A stretch of DNA of 64,000 bases from Albophoma yamanashiensis (GCA_001600555.1 BCKH01000004.1:1242083-1306082); one strand, 5' to 3'; numbered from the stretch's first letter, positions 49,908-62,492 are shown. Numbers and translations: made by a program. Notes: a model not told the origin generated them from the letters alone.

Positions 49908-52402
49908 CTAGTCCCAACCCTCCCACATGATCCACCCACCAAGGTCACCCATGGGGCCCGACACGCCCGTGGCTGCTCTTCCCGGATATTCATACGTCGC
50001 CCGGCCGTGCTGGTAGCTATCGGACCGAGACTGGTCCATGCGCGTGTGGAGCTTATCCAGCGTCATGTTGCATGCGCCCAGGCAGGCGTCCAGGACCCTG
50101 TAGAGTTCCCGGGCGATCTCCTGCGCCTTGGGCTCCGGGAACTTGACCGTCTCCAGCACTATGGCCACGCACATGACGTCCTTGGTGTCGCTCCCGCTGA
50201 TGTTGCTGATGAGCAGGTCGAGCGCCTTCTGCACCGTGCTGATGAGTCGCGCCGGCGACCACAGCACCAGGTTCTCGGCCGCGTACGACGGGTATTCGTC
50301 TGAGGAGTCCGGTGACATGCGCAGCGCCTGTTGGTCCGGCACCACGCCCTCGAAGTGTGGCCTGACGGCCGACTGGACGTAGAAGCACACGCTCAGGGCC
50401 GCCTGGATGATGTCTCGCTTCAGGATCTGATGGTACATTTGGGCAATGGCCTGGAAGTGCGACAGCTGGGGGTCGAGCTCGTCCAGGTACTTCAGTATGA
50501 CCATTGACGACCTCAGATACGCTCGGGAGATTTGCGGTGGGACGTCCGGGACGCCCATCGCTATGGGGCGGTACAGGGCTAGTAGCGGCCGTCGGACGTG
50601 CATGTCGAGGATGACGCGACATCGCCACTGCTTGCTCTTCTGGGCGTCGTTGAGGATCCCGTGCCGGGGGAAGATGTAGTTGATGTCGTCCAAGAAGCGC
50701 TCCAGCTTCGCCCCAACCTCCAAGACCTCTCTGTAGTCGTGCAAGTTGTCGATGCGGCTGAGTACAGACGCCACCCGCATTCGTGCCCCCAGAGTCATGG
50801 CGGCATACACCTGCAGCTGATTGTCTGTCATCTGATCGATTGGCTTCGTCGGGGGCAGCTCCTGCATGTCCTGGTACAGCTCGGCGTCGTTCAAGTTCCG
50901 TGGAGGCCGACAGGTGAAGTCGCCGTCCCGAACCAAGCTGGGCAGGTTGCAGGCTAGCGACATGTGAAGATCCATGTCGACGATGGTGAACCACAGCCGC
51001 CTCCTGAGCTCCCCAACGAAAACGGGCATGCGAGGCTCGAACTCGACCGGGTCCCGATGCAACCCCATGGTCATGGCGAGGCGCACAATGAAGCCGAGCT
51101 GGGTCCAGGAGTCCTGGGCGCGTGGCGTTATCATCCTCCGTGCGTGGAGCAGCAGCATCTCCACCTGGAGGGTCGTCAAGTCGACGAGCTGCTTCCCCTT
51201 CAGGCCGTCCAGCCATGTCCGGACGAGGGCACAGGCCGTCGAGATGTGCACGCCCTCGGCGCGCTCGTGCCCGAGGCCTTTGGATTTTGTTTCGAACCGA
51301 GAGCCCACGGCGAGAACCGACAGTAACTGTGGGAGGAACGACTCCGACTGCAGCTTGCCCTCCCAGTAGAGGTTGTACTGCTCGGAGAAAGTCGGAACGT
51401 GGAGGATTCTGTAAATGGTCTCGGATGTGTCGTAATAAGAGGCGACGAGGCGGTCGCACACGGCCTTCTTGGGCAAGATGTCCTTCATGCGCTTCTGGAT
51501 GGGCATCATGGATTCCACGAAGACAGTGATGGGACTCGTGGCCTTGTGGAAGCTGTCTTGCAAGCCGCTATGCAGGGCCCTGAAGCTGGAGAACAATTCC
51601 CGGGTGCTATATGTGCTGTGCTGCTGGCTCATGAAGGCTTTGGCTTCGTCAAACTGGGCAAGCTGTCAGCGGGTTGCTGCTGGAGTGTTCCAGGGGAATG
51701 TTGAGCCATCCTCACAAGATTCATAAGAACTCGGGGGCTGCTCTGCCCAAAGTATCTCGTTCCTTGGGCCCCGCGCTTCACCGTCAAGCCCCTGATGGTC
51801 TCTGAAGACGCAGGAACGATTCTTCCACCGCTCAAGTCGGTCCCGGGGCTGCGCACGCGGACCCTCTTCTCCAGGCGCTCCATCCGCAACGAGAGCTCCT
51901 CGAGTAGAGGCATGCTCGGAGACTCTCCGCTCTTGACTGAGACCTGCGCGGCATCGCTGTTAATGGCGCCCACGCCGCCAGAGGAGCCTGGCGGGTAGCT
52001 GCGCTTGAGAGGACGACTCGCCTCGGCGTGGTCCATGTCGGACGTGTCCGACAGGTTGGTCGAGTCGTTCTCGGCAGAGTACCTGCACATGCGACTCGAC
52101 TTTTGGCACTGCGAGCAGGGCAGCAGGCGGTCGCATCTGAGCTTGCGCTTGCGGCACTCGGCGCACGACTTGACGGGTCTAGGCCGCTTGACGCTGCGGG
52201 ACTGTTGATGCTGCTGAGGCACAAGCCCATGCGACGACGATGCCGGGAGGTGGCTATGCTGGTGTTGCTGATGCTGGTGCTCCGACGGCGGCGGCGGGGA
52301 GTGCTGAGACTGCTCCGACTTGTCAAAGGATCCGCGGTGGGCAGCGGCCGAGGACGGGGCCGGAGCAGGTCCCCCTTCAGTTGGGACCGGAAAGGCATGC
52401 AT
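49908..52402 (-). CDS. Zn2Cys6 transcription factor with fungal-specific TF domain
   Basis: Two exons, 52402-51716 and 51653-49908, 810 residues. The 62-base intron (GTGAGG, branch GCTGACA) joins SSPRVLMNL to FDEAKAFMSQQ; without it the two frames are separated by a stop. N-terminal Gln/His/Pro-rich segment, then a Zn2Cys6 cluster from Cys80 (CAECRKRKLRCDRLLPCSQC then MC). A coiled Leu/Arg helix LEELSLRMERLEKRV follows. The fungal-specific domain has YYDTSETIYRILHVPTFSEQ and GELRRRLWFTIVDMDL. Cognate genes are unknown. The upstream region is exceptionally long (almost 4 kb), which often marks developmental or heavily regulated genes. Confidence 0.87.
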
Positions 52403-53014
52403 GGCGAGACGGCTGGCCGGACGGGATTCAGTCGATGCTTCTCACGCGACGTCGAGGCGGTGGAATGGCCAGACAGCCGAGACGGTCGGAACAAGCTGGG
52501 AGTCGCGGGCGCGTGGGCAGTTCGCAGGTCATGGTCACACAGATGGCCCTGGAGGAAGAGGAGCAGGGGAGAAGGCTATAAAATGGACGTCAACGGGTAT
52601 TGGAGGCGTTCAGGTGTTTATCGGAGCCGGGTCGGGTCGAGTCAGGGGAGGGGGCGTGTGCGTTGTCTCCGCGACCAGCCGCGCGAGAACGAGGGCGCGT
52701 CAGGCAGGTGGCCGGACGGGGAAGATGCTGTCTGAATGTCGAGCTCGGCGGCGCAGTCGGCGCAGGGCCAGGCGCAGAGGAGGCGGCGACGGAGGCTGGA
52801 CGGAGTTCTTCCCGGGGTTGAGGTTTCGGCCACAGCCACGCCCGCCAGGGTTGGATGGGCGGGCTCTGCAAATGGACGTTGAATCTGGCTCTCGATCGTC
52901 GCAGGCGAGGACGGGCTGGTGGGGCGGCGGGCAAGGGGAGCGGCAAGGGCTACACGTGCGGGTGCTGGAGCCTCGAGGCGCGCGATATGCGAGATGTCGA
53001 GACGACGACAGGGA

Positions 53015-53042
53015 CGGCGGCGGCGGCGGCGGCGGCGGCGCG
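53015..53042. repeat. GGC triplet run
   Basis: About nine uninterrupted GGC units in the gene-free region. Confidence 0.85.
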
Positions 53043-54091
53043 ACCCCGGGGGTACGTACTCGCCGGCGTGGAGCTCGCAGGCTGGGCACGGGAAAAGAGC
53101 CGGGCGCGGAGGAGGGTCGATCGGAGGAGTGGGATTGGAGGCGGCAATGGAGGAGGCGGCCCATTGTCGACATGTCGTCGCAGCTCGACGCGGAAGGGAG
53201 GGAGCGTTCGACTCGAGGCGGCCCAGTCTCGTCTCGCCGTGCCCTCTCGCATGGCCCCCCCCTGGCGCGCGGGCTCGTGTCGTCCGTCTAGGTCTAATTG
53301 GCGATGGCGCAGGCGGTGGGGGGGTGAGGCGCGGAGAGGTGGTCGATTGTGGACAAGAGCCGAGCGCCCAAGGCACTGGATATCAAGCCACCATGTCACT
53401 GGTGCCCTGCCCTACCAACTGCCAGGTGCAGCGGGTGCAGATGCCCACCGGCCACCGGCCACCGGCAGAGATCGGCTCGGCTGCCCACCGCCTCGCTGTC
53501 TGGGCCCGCAGCCACCACGTGACGAGCGGCGACGATGCTCTGCTCGCTCTCTCGTCGCTCGACCTGCGATCCTGGGCTTAGCAACGTGGGCTAGCCCGGC
53601 AACGCGTGGCCCACCGCCGGGAGCAGTCAGCGTCCAGCTGCCGCGTGCGGGCGTGCAACGGAGATGCTAGATGCGTCGGAGCGAGCCTCAGAGGAAGCCC
53701 CAGAGGAAGCCTGAGAGGAAGGAATCCTCCTCGTACTCGTACTCGCCCGCACGCGCGCACAGAGCACTCCTCGTCGTCCTCCTCCCTCCTCCCCTCGTCC
53801 CGGCGGGCCAACCGACAGACACGTGGACGGCGGGCGGCAGACCCTGCAAGCGCAAGCCCACGCGATCCGTCCGAACCCAGCACAGGGACGCGTGCCGTGT
53901 CTGGCTGGCTTGGCGGGCGCTCGTCCCCGCTCCCCTGGATTGGATGGGCTGGCTTCCAGCGGCTTGGTCCGAATGCAGCTGGCCCGTGCATCGCGCCACG
54001 GTCCCCCCTTCGTCGAGCAAAGCTTCTCGAGTCTCAAGGTCGAGGGCCTCGACACTCCCCGTGTGCAGTCGTCGGATGCTGCCATAGTCGG

Positions 54092-54112
54092 NGGCCCCCC
54101 CCCCCCCCCCCC
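54092..54112. other. ambiguous base and 18-C homopolymer
   Basis: One N at 54092 followed by GG and then 18 C residues. This is probably an assembly or read-through weakness; length of the C-tract should not be trusted. Confidence 0.9.
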
Positions 54113-55844
54113 TCGCCCGGGTCGAGACCTCCACGTGGCAATTGGGTAAGGGAACAAAAGTTTCTGTCGTCCCGACGTCTGGCTACCAGCTCTGAGATGG
54201 CCGTGCTCGTGTATAGGGCAGATCGGTGCCGCGGTTTCGCCGAGCAGCTCCCGAGCCCGCTAAAGGTAGCTTGTTGCACCACCTTATTTTCGCTGCTTCC
54301 CTTCCGTCCCGCAGACCCTTCGTGCCGGCGTTGAATCGAAGAGACGAGCCACTGCACCCTCGCTCTCGGCGCCGTTGCCAGAGAAGCACGAGAAAAGGGA
54401 AAGGGACTGGATGCGTGCAAATCGCGCACCGGGGCATCCTCATCAAAAGGCCGCAGCGATGCGGGAAGCCGCCATTCCCCTTTGCGACGACCATCGGGGA
54501 AAGGCGTGTATTGCAATTGGACACGCAGGAAATAGATGCCTCTGCCCCATATCGACGACATGCTTCCCTCGCATCATAGGTACGGAGTACTCGTAGCAAA
54601 TTACTCATAGCTCCGCTCCCCCGGCTGAGCGCCTCTGTCCCTCGTCCATTTAACCGGATGGACGTGCTTCCCTTTTCGCATCTCACAACGGCCCCAGTCC
54701 TCCATCCCGCCCCGTGAGATCCACGCGCGGGCCCACGCACGGGCCCACACTCAATTACCCGCCGACCTTAATACGTACTTACAACGGTACAGGTAGTGAA
54801 GCCATCGAGATTGTCGCGCGCGCACACACATCCGCAGCACGAGTACCTCGCACCGTCGAGGCGTGAGCATGTTTTGACGTGAGCACCCGCCACAGCGCAG
54901 GGCCCGTGCGAGCAAGCCTTGCATGCTGATTTCCTCTCCGGGCCCTATCGGAGCCCGGCTACGTCCCCACTGCAGACAGAGTTGACGCAGCCTTGCAGCA
55001 GCACATGCCGGCGACGTGATGCTCAAACTGCCCTATCCAGCCAGCCAGCGCAGTCCATAGGTCCCCTGCCCGCATACCGCCTCCCCAAATTCTGCACCTG
55101 TGCGAGTGTGCTCGTGCATGCCGGCACGCGTTGGAGCAAAGCCGACACACCCCCCGTCTCCCATGTCGTCGGCGGCCAGACCTGCGCGAAGCATACCCTG
55201 TCTTGCCTGTCCTGTCCATCCTTGTCCCATGCGCATCTTGTCTGCGTACGAGTGCATGAGGTACGTACGGAGTAGTAAGATACGTATTTACGAGTGCGCA
55301 CACGGCAGCCAACCAGGACGGCCCCGTCACAGCCACCTCGCGAGGCTGTCCCGGCCGTCGTGGGCGCCATGGTCCCCTTGGGCCGAGCCCACCTCGTCGT
55401 GGTCGTCCAAGCCGCGACTTGGGCGCCTGCCATGACTGGCTAGCCGGTCCATCGCTCCATCTGCCGCCCATGCAGTCACCATGTTCGCGGTGCCGTGTTT
55501 CACCAAGCATCCCTGTCGCGAGGCTCCAGCCGCCGTCCGCGATGAAGGCCGCACTTCACTAGCTGGCGATCCCTCCGTCACTCAACACAACGTGTGTGCC
55601 CTGCTAGTGCCCTGGAGAGGAGTGAATCTCTTTTCCAAACGACGTGTGTGTCCAGTAGCCTGCGTGAGGTGCACCGAGCGCGTCTGCGCGCCCTGTGGAG
55701 GGATACCGACACGTCACACGGCGGCATCAAGACCGTCTCGCAGCAGGTCCTCCGTGAGGTACGGAGGATATCGTCCGTACGGACGTAGGTAGTATTCCTG
55801 AGCATTCGTCTCGCTGGCAGCCAGCCCAAGGTGCCACCATACCT

Positions 55845-55955
55845 AAGCAAGCTAAGGTACCCTACCTACCTTACCTTGCCTTACCTTGCCCTACCTTACC
55901 TTACGTACGGAGTAGTACCATACCTTTAAGTAGGTATCTTACCTTACCTCTTACC
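55845..55955. repeat. ACCTT/ACCTTGCC degenerate tandem repeat
   Basis: Runs of CCTACCTTAC, TTGCCTTACC and related units repeated about a dozen times with drift, interrupted by a TACGGAGTA motif at 55905. Confidence 0.75.
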
Positions 55956-56255
55956 TGCCCTCGTCCGGGCTGGGCGCTGCAGGTCCGGGGGCGAGGCCAC
56001 TGCGTGGGTGAGGATCCCAAGGTGGTCGGTCACATGTCACATCCGAACAGCTTCATGCAGTCAGTCCGTATCACCATCGATGCCACGACATTTCTGACGT
56101 CTCTAGCAACTCCGCGCCTTAAAACGTCGGATGTCCCTTGTCCGATTGTCACGTCTCCCGGGCCCATTACGCCCTAAATCCCAAAAGGACCTCATCTAAG
56201 CCGGAAGGGGCGCCTCGATTCGCAGGATTGGATGCCCGCAATTGTCGTAGTCGCG

Positions 56256-56292
56256 CGCCATTGCGCCATGCGCCATGCGCCATGCGCCATGC
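56256..56292. repeat. CGCCATG heptamer repeat
   Basis: About five tandem copies of a seven-base unit, GCGCCAT, just downstream of the TCF25 stop codon, thus probably in its 3' untranslated region. Confidence 0.8.
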
Positions 56293-56361
56293 CCCTTCAC
56301 CCAGAACTTCGGCGCTCCCACTCCAGTCCGCCTCCGTGGCCGTGGGCTTCAACCCGCCTCG

Positions 56362-58597
56362 TCACCGCCGCTCATGGGCCTCGCCGGTCGCATCCGCCTC
56401 ACCATCGTCGCCAACGTCCCCGGCTGGCCAGGCTCCTGGGAGCCCCTCCGCATCGTCCGCTCCCGCTCGGACAGATTCGTCCTCCCCGTCCCTGTCACCC
56501 GTCCGGCCGACACCCAGCATTTGCATGAGCGTCGCCAGCAGCCCGGGCTCACCACCCCGGCCCGTGTTCATGTGCGCCTCCAGGTCCCGCCTCAGCTCCT
56601 CGTCGTCCGCCTCCCGGATCGCCCTGATTTCGTCGTCTTCCTCTTCCTCGTCCTCGTCCCCGCCGGTGGCTGCTCCCAGTGGCGCACGCCCCCGTTGCTG
56701 CTGTGCCAGTAGGTCCTGCATGCGCGCCAGTAGTGCCGTGGCCTGGCCCTGGTCCTGCTGCCGGTCGTCCCGCCAGGGCAGCTGCGTACCCTGTGTGGTG
56801 AAGATGTTCTCGTCCTCTGGCGGCGGCAGGGGGTCGAATTCGTAATTGGGCTGGCTGTCCAGAAGGGCCCTGGGCGCCACCGACAACAAGGCTGTCTGGC
56901 CCTCGAGGTAAGCTAGCCTTGTCGCCCCGAGGTCGGCTGCGCTGTCGTCGCTTGGGAGAGCCGCCGTGTCGACGCGGCTGAGGCCCTTTGCCACCTCCTG
57001 CAGCAGGCCGGTCGCTTGGGCGTTGTTCCACAGGTCCTTTGTCTGGTATATGTACAGCTTGACCCAAAACGCCCTCGCGTCCGAATCCGCCCCGATACCC
57101 CAGATGGACGGTGGGGCATCGAGATTTACTTCTTGGAAGAGAGCGCAGTAGAGCCACGGCACCTGCTGCATCCCGTGCACGAGATCCCTACGTGCCCCCT
57201 CGAGATCGCCAAGTTGCAACTTGGCCAGTACCAGACTCTGTCGGAGGTATGCAAAGTCTCTGTCCTCTCCGGTTTTGTCGAGCTCGTCCAGGAAGTCAAT
57301 CAACCACCGTGATTCGTGCGCCCTGATGGCCAGGAAGTGGATGAAGTGCCTCATCGCGTAGGGATCCTTGGGCTCCAGCGCGTAGAGAAGCTTGGCCCAT
57401 TCCAGGGCCGTTCGGTACGTTCCCTTTCGGATCAGGCTCTTGAGATAGTGGTACCCCGCCAGCCAGAATTGACGGTTCTCCGGTCTGCGGAAATCCAGGC
57501 GGGCTCGGCCGCGTTCAATGTTTTGCCTGAACGCCGATGTCGTTACTCTTCCGAACGCGAACAGAGCCCGTTCGCACAGCTCCGCGGCCAAGGCCATGTT
57601 CTGGTCCTGTTTCGCTACGCTGCTTACCTGAAGCAGGGTCGATACGTGATACGCTGTTGCACCTCGTTAACACATGCCACCGCTTGGGTCGCTCGAGGCT
57701 TCCGCTGTGGGTTGGGCTGTACTCACGTGCTTGCTTGAGCAGATGCACCATGCGCATGGGGTCTCCCATCTGCACGCAAGAGAAGAAGAGCGCCTGCATG
57801 CTGTCGTAGTCCTTGCCGTGTACGTATGCGTACTCAATCCAGGCGCCGTTCGGGGCCTTTTGGACTTCCGCCATCGTCAGGCCGCCAGCCGACTGCCGCG
57901 GCCAGTGGTCACGGCCCAGCACGAAAATGTTTCGCCGCAGCGACACTTCGGGTAGTTTGGCAGATCCGGGCGGTTCTCGCAAGAAGGTCTCAAGGTCCAC
58001 CTGTTGCTGTACGGGGCCTCGCCTCCTGCGGGTGTTCTGTTGTTGTTCCTCGGCGTTGGCCGACTCAATCACATCCCGGCCGAAGAGGCTTCTCATCTCA
58101 TTGGCGGCCTTGAGATGATATGTGTTGATGCCCAGCAGTTCGCTCATGCGCGCCCCAGATCCATCGTCTGCGTCGTCCACCGAAGTCGCTTTGAGACCTT
58201 GCGGCTTGATATTCAATTCTTTGATGGCCCTGTCGATTTCATCCTCATCGGCGCCAGGCGGTTGGGGATCAGCAACAGCTTCAGGGGCCTCCACCGAGGT
58301 TTTTGCCGTCCTCTTCTTGTTCTTCTTCTTTTTCTTCTTGCTTTTCGTAGAGCTTGTTGCCGGAGTAAATTGGCTCGTATCCTGCTCTACTTGGTCCTGG
58401 GCGTCGTCTTCCCCGTCCTCGTCCTCGTCTGCAGCTTCGTCTTCGCCACCCAGGGCAGCGAACAGGTTGGGGCGAGGTTTCGCGTTCAAGACGGGCTCCT
58501 CAACCTCTTCGCTACCGTCTGATTCTTGATCTGCAACATCTTGGGACCTTTCCAGCTCTCTCTGTTGTTGTAGCTTCCGCAGTTGTCTACTCGACAT
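56362..58597 (-). CDS. RQC1: TCF25/Rqc1 homologue (ribosome quality control)
   Basis: Two exons, 58597-57727 and 57653-56362, 720 residues. The N-terminus MSSRQLRKLQQQRELER is followed by acidic stretches, a Lys-rich run and the block FLREPPGSAKLPEVSL. The helical TCF25 core has FFSCVQMGDPMRMVHLLKQA joined across the intron to PYHVSTLLQVSSVAKQDQ, then ERALFAFGR and AKLLYALEPKDPYAMRHFIH. The C-terminus is acidic and glutamate-rich. The yeast relative Rqc1 belongs to the complex that ubiquitinates nascent chains on stalled 60S subunits; the animal relative TCF25 shares the fold. The chosen start is the Met directly before the conserved Arg/Gln-rich helix; an earlier in-frame ATG exists but precedes nothing conserved. 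Confidence 0.88.
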
Positions 58598-59657
58598 TGT
58601 GCAGCCGTCGGTGAATTTTGGGCACTGCAGCCGGAAATGTGCGAAAGCCTGGTCCAGAAAGCGACAGCGCAAGATACAGCCCTCTCTCACGTGTTGAATT
58701 ACGCCTGGAGTGATCGCACACGGAGCGAGGCCAGGGTAGTGCAGTGTGAGTAGGATCCGTGGTTTGGAAGCGGTCTTATGCTGGCTGGCTGACGTTGCGT
58801 TGTGTCACGCCGGCCGGCATGACGTTTAGCGGGGCTACGGAAAAAGCCAGCGCCCACCTAATAAGGGTAGCTACCCAAGGCACCTTGCCAAACGGAGCAC
58901 CTCAGGTTGACCCTACCATATCTTTGGCAGCAGCCCGGTTGCCACAAGCCATGTACAGACCATACATACTTGACAGAGAGTGTGGCCTGGGCTTGCAGTG
59001 ACGGCTCGGTTCCCCTGTCATACCACTACGTCCACAACACAAATCGGTGTCTTCATTTCACCAAAAGTGAGGCAGTCATGTTGCAAGACGCTGTTTTTAT
59101 CTTTTTCCTATAGTGCGGCAGTCCAGCAGTGAACCAGCCATCTTGCCGCCCTCGCTATATGGCATCGAGCATCAATAATATTCTTCCACCGCGTTCCGTG
59201 GCCCATGGTTCGTCGCCCTCGCAACAAACGGTCTCATATCCCTTCTCGCGCTCAGGGCCCTCCGTCAAATCATCAAAGTGTGCGCCAACACCAGCACGGG
59301 CCCTGCCATGCGAATGCTCATGATTCACGTAATGCCAGCCCCTTAGCATCGTAATCCAAACTCCTGAGGCCTCTGAATGGGATCCATAACGGCCAAAGCC
59401 ACCGCTCCGATGTTCCGCTGAAATCATGCTCAAGAGAAAAATGGCAATCCCTTCTGCATGTGTAATGCAGATGCCAAAGAAGCCGAAAACCGAAAGGAAA
59501 TTGTTGTTACATCGTCCGGGAATTGTCAACTAGGCACGTGCTCAGGTCGATCACCCTGCAGACTCCATATCCGAAGAAACTCATTGCCGACATGCAGCTA
59601 AAGCCCCTCTGCGACACACGCACTTGCGTGGCCGGCGTCGTGAGCCGTCGACGAGCT
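58598..59657. other. spacer between TCF25 promoter and SCD6 3' end
   Basis: 1060 bases between two minus-strand genes. Open frames are short and without domains. Nothing else recognised. Confidence 0.5.
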
Positions 59658-61607
59658 TTACTGGTCAGCGGCAGCCTGTTGGTACTGCGGCTGGCGGTTA
59701 CCGCCGCGGCCACCTCGTCCGAACCCTCGGCCTCGACCGCCGCGACCGCGTCCGCGTCCACGGTAATTGCGGTAGCCACCGTCGACACTGCCTTGCCCGA
59801 AAGTCTCCATATTCTTGCGCTGCTCCTCGCCGCGCCACTCTCGACCGCCGGGCTTGTGGCCCCCGGCGTCAGCCCTATCCTTAGCTTCGCTGGAAATGTT
59901 GTCGAAGAAGGATCTCGACTTGTTGTAAGCGATGGCGGGATTGCCATCGGAAGCCACCTCCTCTTCCGGGGTCTGGGCAGGCGGTTCAGAGGTGTGTTCC
60001 GGCATGGGGGAGCCCGCAATTGCTTCTTTGGCAATCTCTTCCCGGTTGAATTTGGCATTGGACTGCGCGAAATCAAAGTCCGAGTCTGGCACCTCGACCT
60101 TGTGCGGCCCATGTCGCCCTCCACGTCCCCGGCCTCCTCGAGGAGCCGTCGACCCTCTTCCGGCGTGACCAGCGTGCACCCTCATCTCATTCACCTTGTT
60201 TGTCAGGTTGTCCATGGCGGTGCCGCCAGTAGTGCCAAGCTGTGCCATGGCAACGGCGACCGCAGCTCTGGCCGCACTCGTAGCATCTTCCACGCTGTTC
60301 GGCCCCGCGGTCGCAGCGGGCTTGGCGCTTGGCTGGGCGGCTCTGCCAGCGTTGGGGAGCTGGAAAGACTTCGCAGCTGAGCCAGAGAGCGGCACCACAG
60401 GTGTCACTCGGTTATGTCGTGGAGCAGCTGACTTGGACGAATCGGCAGCTCCTGGGCCAGATCCGTTAGTGCTCAACGTCGTGGCGGCAGCCTTGACCGC
60501 CTCGGCGGACGGCTTTGACTCCACCGGCAGACTTGGCGCGTGCGCCGACGCGCGGGTAGGTTGCGCAAGAGATTTTGGCTCCGTGACAGGAACAGGTTGA
60601 GCGGAGGCATGAGCAGCCTTGGCTCGATCAGCGGCAGGTCCGACCGGGCCTGCTTTAGAGTCCTGAGCAGGGCCTGTCGGAGGCCCCTGGCGTTGGTTCT
60701 GAGCATCAGGGCCGGGCGGGCCGCCTGGGCCCGGGGGGAACGGAGGGTTGTTCCATGGCCCGGGGCCGCCTGGCGGGAAGCCTTGGCCGGGAGGAAACCA
60801 ACCCGGCGGTGGAGGGTAAGGCATGTTGCCAAATCCAGGGCCCGGCATGGGCCCTGGACCATCACCTCGACCCCAAGAGCCGGGGGGTGGTGGTCCACCG
60901 TAGAAGTTGTTTGGAGGGTAAGGGTGTTGGAAACCACCAGCACCGGGAGGCAAGTTTTGGTTTGGCGGTGCTGCAGCATCTCGCGCTCGAGCCTTGTAGA
61001 GTTCGTCAGCACATGTTCGACAAGCGCGTTCAAATCAGGTTTTGAGAATATCTCTTCGATCAGAAGGAAGGCAACGGAAATCTCGACATGGTATGTTTGC
61101 GCATTCCGACAAAGACAATGTTTTACATCCGAAATAGTTCATCATTGTGAAGGGGAAGGTAGTGCATGCAGCGACGATGGTGTAAATTGACTTACCCCAA
61201 CGATGGCAGGATCATCAGGCATGGCAGGAGGAGGCTTGTTCTCTTTGATGCCGGGGTGCTCCTCGATGCGCAGGTCCTTCACGTCGCTGCCACGGAAGAC
61301 GATGTACTCGTAGACTTGGTCAGACGGGCTGATCTCCTCCTCGGGTCTGCCCCGGCGACCTTCAGTTCCAAAGGAGCGGACATTTTCGAGGGAGACTGTG
61401 GACTCGTCCGAATTGATTTCATGCAGTGTGCCGACATAGCTGCGTGGGGCGTTAGCATCCGGTTCAACTCTGTGCGGGCATGATTCAAAGCCTTACCGAA
61501 TATCACTCTTGGATATGAGGGAGATGCGAGACCTGTCGCCTCGCAGGTTAGCCTTGGCTAGGGCATGTGGGATACACGAGCCGGCCATACCCAAGAAATT
61601 CCGACAT
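59658..61607 (-). CDS. SCD6: Lsm14/Scd6/Sum2 RNA-binding protein (P-body, translation repressor)
   Basis: Exons 61607-61591, 61532-61497, 61439-61197 and about 60992-59658, roughly 543 residues. The 17-base first exon gives MSEFLG, and splicing yields SRISLISKSDIRYVGTLHEI, the LSm14 domain start. INSDESTVSLENVRSFGTEG and VYEYIVFRGSDVKDL follow. Then come a Pro/Gly-rich linker, the FDF motif (DSDFDFAQSNAKFNREEI), the FFD box (SFFDNISSEAKDR) and RGG repeats at the C-terminus. Scd6 proteins bind eIF4G and decapping factors and repress translation in P-bodies. The third splice is not settled: the clear donor GTAAGT leaves two bases, while the best acceptor (CTACAAG|GCT) is at codon phase zero. 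One missing or extra base in the CCCC run at the donor would reconcile them. Confidence 0.88.
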
Positions 61608-62492
61608 CTGAGCCAAGATGCCACGTGTAGCACGTAGCGAGCTGTGGCGAAAGCTCTCTGGTGGTACAAATGCACTCGCAGCTCAAATGAACCGGAGGAG
61701 AGGAGGAGGGGGGGTTGTGTTGGAGTTGGTGAGGTGCGGCAGAGGCGGGTGTCGAGGGATGGAGAGGAGATGATGGGATTTTGCGAGGGAAGGATTTGTG
61801 AGGTCTGGACGAAAAGAGGCTGAAAGCTCGTTTGCGGAGCCCTCCCAGCCATTGTCGGCTGTGCCGGCTGTACGCCGGAACTTTGTCGGCAATTCTAACT
61901 CCCCGCCGACATCGACCTACCCTGTACTCTGCCTTGCTCTCAAGCATCTGCCCATTAAATCTCGACGGAATAAACAACATGGGCGGGGTCAGCTCGTCCT
62001 TTGGGAGTCTCACAGTTTGGAACATTCTGTCACAGCTGCTGGAAATGAGCCAAGCTCGCATGTCTTGCGTCGTCCGGTAGACATCCAAGAACCCAGGGTC
62101 CCGCTCAAGTGAACGCATATTGGTGTGTCACGATCGGCTCACGAATACAGCATCCGATTTGGCGGGACGTCGCAGCGACTTCAGACACTTCTGCAACGGC
62201 CACCGGAATAAGATTCGGTGGGCGCCCCTAACTCCGGGGCCCATGATAACGACGGGCACAATCATCTGAGCTTTGCAGCAACGCAGCGATATGCCTGCGA
62301 AACTACTCCCCGTGCCTCTATGATACAATGCCAAATGGTCATCGTCTCTACTTTAAAACATGCTCGAGCGCGCTCTCCCATAAGGACCCCCCCAAGCAAA
62401 CGGGAGCAAAAGTGTGAAGAATTCCAGCCCGAAACCTCGCATGAAATCATCGCCTCGTGCAAGACCGAAACTCCGAACCGTAAAAGCATGCT
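61608..62492. other. spacer between SCD6 promoter and VTI1 3' end
   Basis: 885 bases between two minus-strand genes; a frame at 61558-62118 minus is open but has no recognisable content. Confidence 0.5.

Larger units (their letters stand above)
52403..56361. other. 4-kb gene-free GC-rich region upstream of the Zn2Cys6 regulator
   Basis: Lies between the regulator start (52402) and the TCF25 stop (56362). Many frames are open only because stops are rare in GC-rich DNA; none shows a domain, splice structure or single-strand coherence. Notable parts: a GGC triplet run at 53015-53042; one undetermined base with an 18-C tract at 54092-54112; TACGGAGTA motifs at 54581, 55265 and 55905; an ACCTT-type repeat at 55845-55955; and a CGCCATG repeat at 56256-56292. 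It probably holds a long promoter and leader. Confidence 0.5.

Noticed and set aside
53627..54157. Frame containing the undetermined base
   Set aside because: It runs through an N and an 18-C tract of doubtful length, and has no similarity to known proteins.
52320..54334. Series of long overlapping frames upstream of the second Zn2Cys6 gene
   Set aside because: All six frames are partly open because stops are rare; none has splice support, domain content or sensible codon use.
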